From Loripinus fragilis (lineage: Eukaryota > Mollusca > Bivalvia > Lucinida > Lucinidae): a stretch of 64,000 nt of DNA. Location of the stretch: NCBI GenBank assembly GCA_964019695.1, contig CAXHUL010000503.1, positions 496,001 through 560,000 of the forward strand, written 5' to 3'. The translations under genes were made by a program, and so were the position numbers. Positions 57,376 to 64,000 of the stretch are shown one piece after another (the first letter of the stretch is position 1; every line of letters starts with the position of its first letter). The notes below the pieces were generated by a model that was not told the origin of the DNA, made no database searches, and saw only the letters and a program-made list of their open reading frames with translations.

Positions 57376-57729
57376 ATTTTTCGGCAAACCGTAATGCACC
57401 ACCATTGTTGATTAATTAAAACTTTGGAGATCACATAACAGACTATTAACCGACCGAGGGTATTTTATATAGGGGAGGGTATTTTATAAAGGGGACGAGT
57501 TGACCAAGGCGAGTTGACCCAGGGACTACTAGACCCAGAATTATCTACCTGAATACACAGTTTCAGACAGCCGTTCCATTTTTGAAGCATTCTCGTTCTC
57601 CTCAACAGTGGACATATTAGATACTGGTAAACAGCAGATCAGAAGGAGATTCTCGATTGACATCTTCCGAATAGATACGTTACTCGTAGTGTTTGACATA
57701 GGAAATAATCACAAGGGACAACGTCTTGG

Positions 57730-57812
57730 GCATGCGTGTGTTTGTGTGTGTGTGTCTGTGTGTGTTGAGGGGTTAAAACCTTCTCCGATTCCAAAAAAAA
57801 AAAAAAAAAAAC
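57730..57812. repeat. (GT)n followed by poly-A
   Basis: (GT)n at 57736-57768 and about 19 A at 57794-57812. The overlapping frames are low-complexity artefacts. Confidence 0.85.
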
Positions 57813-58184
57813 TCAGCCAAAGCGCATGCCTAATGCGCTGGTGCCTTATATGGGTATTTAGTCCACTATGACTCCATTGAACCCTTAAAATTAAAAAGCT
57901 AGCTAAGAATTGCTGATTTCTGGCTAGCAAATGCAAATGGAAATTCATGTGTCTGAAATGTGTTCAGATACCAATGCATGTGCTATGTAAGTTATCATTT
58001 ATGGGTTAAATACATCATATAATAAAGAATAAGAATGCGTGAAGAAATAGAAAGTTTTGTACTTTTATGTTTATTATTTGCGGAGCTCAGGGCACCATTT
58101 TGTCGCTGTACGCAAAATTTTAAGCAGTCATGGACAACTCTCAATTTTACTTGCTACGTAAGCCTAAACCAAGGATCACCTGTT

Positions 58185-58203
58185 TACCCCCCCCCCCCCC
58201 CCC

Positions 58204-58236
<33 letters not shown>

Positions 58237-58457
58237 AAAAACAACAAAAACTAGGCAACCCACAAAAAATATCCCTGTTCTACACATTGAACGTAAAAAA
58301 GACCGGTAAATGCATAAAAATGAACCCCAAAAATAGTCTAGTTTTGTGATGACCCCCCAAAAAAGTATCTACAAAATCTGCATTCTCCATAATGATTCAA
58401 TTTTCTGAACCCCCCACCACCCCCCCCCCCCCCAAAAAAAAAAAATATATTATAATG

Positions 58458-58502
<45 letters not shown>

Positions 58503-58610
58503 GAATATTGAAATTCAAAATCTTAAATCTCCCAAAATGGGTCTAGCCTTCATATACATATATATGAAAATATTAGAGTACCCCTCCCCACCCCTGGGTA
58601 CCCATTGTGC
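58185..58610 (+). repeat. Poly-C/poly-A and (AAT)n tracts in a dispersed repeat, copy 1
   Basis: Poly-C then poly-A at 58188-58235, poly-C then poly-A at 58409-58445, (AAT)n at 58458-58501. Text such as 'tagtttgtgatgacccc' and 'atatgaaaatatta' recurs at 63600-63930 in the same orientation. Confidence 0.7.
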
Positions 58611-59122
58611 ATTGAGTTTCAGATGCTTCATCAAAATTTTATGATTTTGTGATCACGACTTATTTGTGAACGGGGCTAAGTGTCTCACGGTAAACCATGC
58701 ATCTTTTTAGAGCCATTCAAATCAAGGATTTTTGGATGTTACGTTTTGGGTGGTCATTATTGTTAATTTGAGGATTACCAGGACGAGCAGCATCCTGTTT
58801 AAGCGCTTAGATTTAGTCGCTCACCTGTAAACCGTGGTTAAAGTCACTATAAATATCCCACACCTCTTATGAATATCCCACAACCTACCTTATATAGGCC
58901 ATTATTTCAAGCACATTTTTAGCCTTTTCCCAGGCATATTGCAGCAGGACATTGCACGGAGGTCAGTGAAGCTATAAAGAGGAATTTCGCTATTCCTTGT
59001 GTAACTGCTGGTTCTCAGTCTACTATTGTTCAGTAAGGTAATTACAGGTAATCAGAACCACCCCGTCACACACACGCACATTTACAGGTATTGGTGTGTG
59101 TGTGTGGGGGGGGGAGTACTGG

Positions 59123-59551
59123 TTATCTGTTTTTTTTTTCTATTTCTGACCACCTGTAAACCGCGAACCAGCAATTAATGTAGATATGATCAATGTTACG
59201 TTTATCGACACATGATGGCTGTTTTCCCCGGTTTGTGCACTTGGTGTGAGATAAAAATGAACTTGCAATATTTTTGAACGCCCCTCGCATATCAGGAGAG
59301 GGGATACTGTCAAAATATACATGCAGATGATGGATTTGGAATATTTTGAAAAGGTATTTTTTTCCTAAAAAAATTGAATCCTCCTCATTGTAAGTTTTTA
59401 CGGAACTGTATTTATCATAAATAGTTAAAAACCACTTGTAACTAATCAGCCCTATGGAGGACGAATCAAAAGAGATAGCTTGTTTGTCTTGAATATGATG
59501 GGCAATATCTTGTAAAATTGGCCAAAGTGTGCTGAGGAACCTTAAATCTAC
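59123..59551 (-). pseudogene. Unrecognised 142-codon open frame, inverted-pair copy 2
   Basis: Reading the minus strand codon by codon, the frame is open from 59551 to a TAA at 59125-59123. The only ATG is late (59290), leaving 55 residues after it. It begins 'VDLRFLSTLWPILQDIAHHI' and includes 'SSIGLISYKWFLTIYDKYSS', 'FQIHHLHVYFDS' and, near the end, 'NCWFAVYRWSEIEKKNR'. It has aromatic-rich, protein-like composition but no motif I can name. Lack of an early ATG fits an exon or a broken element. Copy 1 at 54500 is disrupted. Confidence 0.45.
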
Positions 59552-60339
59552 TCAGTATCCTCTATCAGCTGTCCAAGTTTGAAGCTCCTAACTGTAATAT
59601 AGTTTTTGAGATATCAAGCTTTCTATGTTAACATTTTCAAAGGTCAATAACTAAAAAAAAAATATTTTTTTTTTTAAATTTTCACCAGGTATACTCCATC
59701 CAGATAAGAGACGTTGGGCGGTTCTTAGCTAAGTTCAACCCCTGGACAAATACATTTGGAAATTGGCTAGTCAGGTGGCATTGTTCGCGTATCCACCCAT
59801 CTGTGAAACTCTCTACACCAAAAGTATATACCTGTAGTCTTGTAGTTGCCGTATCGTTGAAAATAAGCGTTTCGAATTATTGAAGATGAATCTGATTAGT
59901 CCAGATACCTTGCTTGAACTTATGTACATACATGTATCTTAAACACGTACGTGTATCTTAAACTATTCAACCAAAACATCAATCTTCGACAATGAAATCT
60001 ACAATCACACAAGTTTTATTGTTTCATAAAAGATATGTGTACCCTTTTCCTGTGATCCATTTATTGAATCCTTAGCATGCTGAGTTTTAATGTGTGTGTG
60101 TGGGGGGGGGGGAGGTGGGGGCAGGGGGGCTATTTTTATGTTGTTGCTTTAATGCTATTTTTTCCAATCAGAGCTAAACACCAAATCATTTTCTTCCCAA
60201 ACAAACAGAATTTGGAAGAATATTTTCATTGACAATATTTTAATGCGAATATTATCATATAGCATACTGTACCAGTAGACGCACACAACTTCAGCAAAAA
60301 CTAGAGATAAGTGTCTCTTTTGTTATTTTGAGTTGATTT

Positions 60340-60570
60340 TGTTTGTCTGCATTGATGTTTTGCGTCGCTGCCAAAATTTTTGCAGCCATGATGCGAAGTT
60401 TCCTGTCCACCTAGGTTGACCAGTACATTGCAGAGAACAAAGTGTCTTGCTTAGGACATTTCAAAGTGCTTTCATTGAATCCTCTAAAAATAGCGATTCT
60501 TTAATCACAGGTCTATCACACTAACACTGAACAACTGTGGACCTTGATCATTTGAGTTGATACTTTACAT
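60340..60570 (-). mobile_element. Degenerate SINE of the 48-kb family
   Basis: 'tgagttgatactttacatcccag' at 60553 resembles the SINE tail, and 'ctaggttgaccagtacattg' and 'gtgtcttgcttaggac' resemble the body. The head is not clear. Confidence 0.4.
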
Positions 60571-60577
60571 CCCAGTC

Positions 60578-60800
60578 ATTCGCGGATCCCAAAACTTTTG
60601 TCAGATGGGTCCAACTTTGACAAATTTTTTTTTTTCTTTTTTAAGTTGATGAGAGGAGAGATGATCAAAATACCACAAAAGTGGGCCATCATTGGCCCGC
60701 CAGTGAAAGGCCATTTAAATGGTGTTTTGCGCCCCGATGATGGCCTAACATTGAATTCTGGCCTAGTAGCTTTGCGATTTTTCAGGGGATCCGGACCAGT
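60578..60800. repeat. GGATCC-type dispersed repeat
   Basis: 'tcgcggatcccaaaac' to 'caggggatccggaccag', sharing 'ggcctaacattgaattctgg' and 'gtagctttgcgat' text with 42803-43000. Confidence 0.65.
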
Positions 60801-60823
60801 ATTGCTAAGCAAACCTATTTTTA

Positions 60824-62190
60824 GCTCACCTGAGCCGAAGGCTCATGGGTGAGCTAATAGTATACCAGTCACTCCCGCGTCCGTCCGTCCTTCCATCCGT
60901 CGTCCATCTGTCAACATTTTCAAACATCTTCTCCTGTGAAACCACAGGGCCAATTAAATTCAAATTTCATATGGAGACTCCTTAGGACGCGGGAACAAAA
61001 GTTTGTTCAAATGGTCCTGGTCACATGACCAAGATGTCTGCCACACCCATATATGGTAAAAAACCTTTAAAAATCTTCTTCTCCAGAACCAGAAAGCAGA
61101 TGACTTTGGGACTTGGTATGTAGCATTGGGGATGTGGGGCCTACCAAGTTTGTTCAAATAATTATCCTAGATTGACCTTGACCTACTTATTGTCAAGGTC
61201 AAATTTTGCTTCCTAATGCATTTAAATGGAATTCTTTTGAAAAGTTTATTTTTTTAAAACTGTTGAACCCTTATTCATTTTTCTCACTCGATATGTTTAA
61301 CCTAATGAGACAATGGCTATAAATAAGTTCCATTTTGACCTTCCAGCTAAGGTCGCTCATATTGGAGTCTCATCAATGTATTAAAACATAGTTTTCTAAC
61401 AAACCATTGGCCCAATTGAACTAAAATTTCATGTGAAGACTCCTTATGATATATAAGCCAAAATGTATAAAAAATATTTAGGTCACATGACCAAGATGAC
61501 CGCCACGCCCATATATGGTAAAAACCCTTTAAAAATCTTCTTCTCCAGAACCAGAAGGCCAGTGACCTTGAGACTTGGTATGTAGCATTGGGGATGTGGG
61601 GCCTACCAAGTTTGTTCAAATGATGATCCCAAGATGACCTTGACCTACTTAACATCAAGGTCAAATTTGTGTCCTAATGCATTTAAATGGGATTTTTTTT
61701 TTAAAAAAATGATTTTTTGAATACTGTGGAAGCCAGTCATTAATCTCTCTTGATATGTTCAATCTAGTGTCTATAAATAAGTTTCAAAGGTCAAGGTTGA
61801 CCTTTGACCTTTCAGCCAAGGTTGCTTGAATTCGAGTCCCATCATCATATTAAAACATTTTTCTCAGAAACCACTTGGCTAATTGAAATCAAATTTTATA
61901 TGACAACTCCTTAAGATTGGTTAGCCAAAATTTATACAAATTGTTATGGTCACATGACTAAGATGGCCACCATGCCCATATATGCTAAAAAACTCTTAAA
62001 ATATCTTCTTATCTGGAACCAAAAGGCCATTGGCTTTGGGACTTGGTATGTAGCATTTGGGATGTGGGCCCTACCAGGTTTGCACAAATGATGAATCTAG
62101 GTTGACCTTGACCTACTTTATGGCAAGGTCAAATTTGCTTCCAAAGCATTTATATGGGGAAAATCTTAAATGTTCATATTTCTATAACCA
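60824..62190 (+). repeat. Tandem array, ~465-bp monomer, second locus
   Basis: Same family and orientation as 10682-12852: 'agctcacctgagccgaagg', (GTCC)n at 60881-60905, then monomers marked by 'tgaccaagatg' near 61026, 61488 and 61957. It stops abruptly near 62190 inside the third monomer without the 'caggtgagcg' end, so it is truncated. Confidence 0.85.
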
Positions 62191-62194
62191 GGTA

Positions 62195-63240
62195 GGGATC
62201 ACACGGAATCCCGTGGCTAGCCTTTGTCTCAGAATTCCGTGACTTTGCAACGAGCACCTACTTTTCCGTTTTCCCAACTTATCTTAAGTGTGGTGAAAAC
62301 CAAAAGTTTCCTGGAATGTGTGCCAGTAGCCAATCTTTTGATGACGTAGGATAAAGTTTTCAGCCGGGTGATTTCAAAACACTGGGAAGGAAAATATGTG
62401 GTCGGAAGGAGCTGGAGACGCTGGTAAAGTTGACAGTATATTGCTTTTAAAATTCATTTTTTTCTAACAGGACAATAACGACTGCATAAAATACTGCCTT
62501 AAGGTTTAACTTAACTTAGAGTTGTTCAGGTTACTCGGCATTTATATGGAGTTACTCGCTATCAAAAACTTGCGATTTTCTAAGTTTTGAAACGCGAGTC
62601 ATGGATTTCCATGACCTTGAAGTTTTCGCTTGTAACGGCTTCCCGTCACCTTAAACATTTTTGTAGAGGCTATGGATATCCGTGACTTTGATTTTTGACA
62701 GAGAGCGGTTGTTGAGTTCAGGCTGTGTACAGGTACTTTATCTAACAACTTACAATAATCGAATGCTTGAGCATAGGCTACAAAGACAACTCGTATTTCT
62801 TATTTGGGTCTGCGTTTCAAATTATGAACATGTATAGAGACTTATCAACTTACAATGGTGATCAGACCGATACTTATACAATCGTACCAATTGCATATGC
62901 GAGCAGCGAAGGAGTATACAGGCATTATTAAAAAGCATTTCGTCTGAGCCTTCGCTTCTCGCATTTACATACACACAGCAAAAGCAAAGCCTGATGATGC
63001 AGGTTCAGACCGATATCTAGGCGTCTTGCTCCCCACCCTGAACCCGTAGATATAAGAATTAATACTTTTCGCGAATAAGTTCTAAATACAGTGCGAATGT
63101 GTGTTACAAGTATAGGCTTTCGCAATAAACTGCCGGTGAGCAGAACATAAAACCACAAAAAACATAAACCCACTCGACCAGTACTGGTTATAGCCAAGGA
63201 ACACGACTACAAACATTAAACAAAAAAACAAACAAAAAAA
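62195..63240. other. Mostly unannotated, with 'ggaatcccgtgac'-type motifs
   Basis: 'cggaatcccgtggctagcc' and 'agaattccgtgac' (62210-62255), then 'tggatttccatgacc' and 'tggatatccgtgac' near 62600 and 62672, are related short motifs. Nothing else recognised. Confidence 0.4.
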
Positions 63241-63436
63241 ACCAGTTGGCATGGTGTATTCAAGTTGTACCCAGGGGTCCCGAGTTTGATCCTCTTCTCC
63301 ACGTGAGTGTTACAGTATCGGATGAGACTTTAAGCTGTGGCCCTGCGCTCCTGTTCATACTAAAGTTACACACAACAATAAACACTCTCAGCTAAGTACC
63401 ATACTGCAACAGCTACGGAGCAGCCATAAGAAAAAC

Positions 63437-63470
63437 TTCCGTGGTGTAGTGATTAAGTCGCTCGCCTTGT
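63437..63470 (+). mobile_element. tRNA-like A-box fragment
   Basis: 'ccgtggtgtagtgattaagt' then 'cgctcgcct' looks like the 5' half of a tRNA-derived SINE. No B box follows before the poly-G run. Confidence 0.4.
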
Positions 63471-63525
63471 ACAAAACGGCTATGTACTGGCACAGACACG
63501 GAACATCACAGCAAAAGCTTGGTCT

Positions 63526-63527
<2 letters not shown>

Positions 63528-63570
<43 letters not shown>
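63528..63570 (+). repeat. 43-base uninterrupted poly-G
   Basis: All 43 positions are G. Frames through it are artefacts. Confidence 0.97.
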
Positions 63571-63571
<1 letters not shown>

Positions 63572-63599
63572 ACTCTCATGTTTTCTTCATACTTAGGCC

Positions 63600-63930
63600 C
63601 GGCCCCAGCATCTACCGTTCACCCCAAAAATATCACGAAGTTCAAGCACCCAAAATAATATTTGAAGTTTTACCAACTCAAATAAATATCCCCCGTGCTG
63701 TACATTGACCTTAAGAAAAGACCCTAATATGCATAGAAATGACCCCTAAATATAGTCCAATTTTGTGATGACCCCTCAAAATATCCAAAAAATCTTCATA
63801 CCCAAAAAATCATTTTTCTGAAACCCACAAAAATAATGAAATTCAAAATTTCGGACGCAAAAAAATGACCAGAGCCTACGTGTATATGAAAATATCAAAG
63901 AACCCCCTGGGTACGGCTCTGATTTTGAAA
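63600..63930 (+). repeat. Dispersed repeat, copy 2
   Basis: Related to 58230-58610 through 'gtccaattttgtgatgaccc', 'tttttctgaaaccc', 'gaaattcaaaat' and 'ccctgggtac'. Confidence 0.65.
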
Positions 63931-64000
63931 CTTCCTACCCGTGGTTGATGGAATCTTTAACTGGGGATGTATTGTACAGTATGGGTTTAAAGGGAGCACA

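Larger units (their letters stand above)
56609..57542. mobile_element. 934-bp TIR element with tandem-repeat ends and 9-bp TSD (Mutator-like)
   Basis: The left end (56609-56690) is built from repeats of 'gggtcaactcgtcc'; the right end (57490-57542) is its inverse. ATCTACATG (56600-56608) and ATCTACCTG (57543-57551) flank it, 8 of 9 matching. Inside are two hairpin MITEs. The design parallels the 5457-8800 element with a different repeat unit. No transposase. Confidence 0.75.

Noticed and set aside
63388..63658. Poly-Pro and poly-Gly frames at 63388-63579 and 63449-63658
   Set aside because: Produced entirely by the 43-base poly-G run.

Overview
This window reads as a stretch of animal genome, most likely a bivalve mollusc. 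It is AT-rich with no bacterial gene layout. It carries repeat families that I associate with bivalve genomes: tandem arrays opening with 'agctcacctgagcc', long GACCTTGACC arrays beside (GTCC)n runs, hairpin elements with GATCAG/CTGATC cores, and several tRNA-headed SINEs. The bivalve assignment rests on recalled repeat character, not on a search. I found no intact host protein-coding gene, no functional tRNA or rRNA gene and no CRISPR. Almost all open frames over 60 codons look like chance frames or translated repeats, and several of those inspected begin only at TTG or GTG. The one recognisable coding fragment is a tyrosine-recombinase C-terminus of a DIRS-like retroelement (minus strand, about 20.8-21.3 kb).

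Layout. 0-5.4 kb: a diverged ~150-bp tandem array, hairpins and a 468-bp TIR element. 5.45-8.81 kb: a TIR element whose ends are tandem repeats and which is flanked by a 9-bp direct repeat (Mutator-like). It contains a minus-strand non-autonomous LTR retrotransposon with two 227-bp LTRs, a tRNA-Ser-type primer-binding site and a polypurine tract. 10.7-12.85 kb: a ~475-bp tandem array with a nested MITE. 13.02-17.65 kb: copy 1 of a GTTCTAGAAC-rich element, interrupted by a ~142-bp-monomer array rich in AGGTCA half-sites. Its paralogous empty target site lies near 23.5 kb. 18.8-21.3 kb: a tandem duplication and the 3' end of a DIRS-like element with a 556-bp MITE nested in it. 25.88-26.38 kb: a nine-copy 55-bp minisatellite. 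26.55-28.07 kb: three transposons nested inside one another.

34.6-37.5 kb holds copy 2 (inverted) of the GTTCTAGAAC element with a SINE inside. 37.7-45.0 kb appears to be one 7.27-kb element with ~106-bp terminal inverted repeats and subterminal repeats. Its interior holds SINEs, a tandem array and a 757-bp foldback element with a perfect 9-bp duplication. 45-54 kb: MITEs, an unrecognised three-copy repeat, SINEs and a 1.1-kb tandem duplication whose first copy alone took a SINE with a 14-bp target duplication. 54.5-59.6 kb: an inverted pair of sequences sharing an unrecognised reading frame, a ~147-bp array, and a third tandem-repeat-TIR element. 60-64 kb: a second ~465-bp array and a 43-base poly-G run.

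The window acts as a transposon sink. The nesting allows relative dating, and three structurally distinct elements with 9-bp target duplications suggest Mutator-type transposition in this lineage.
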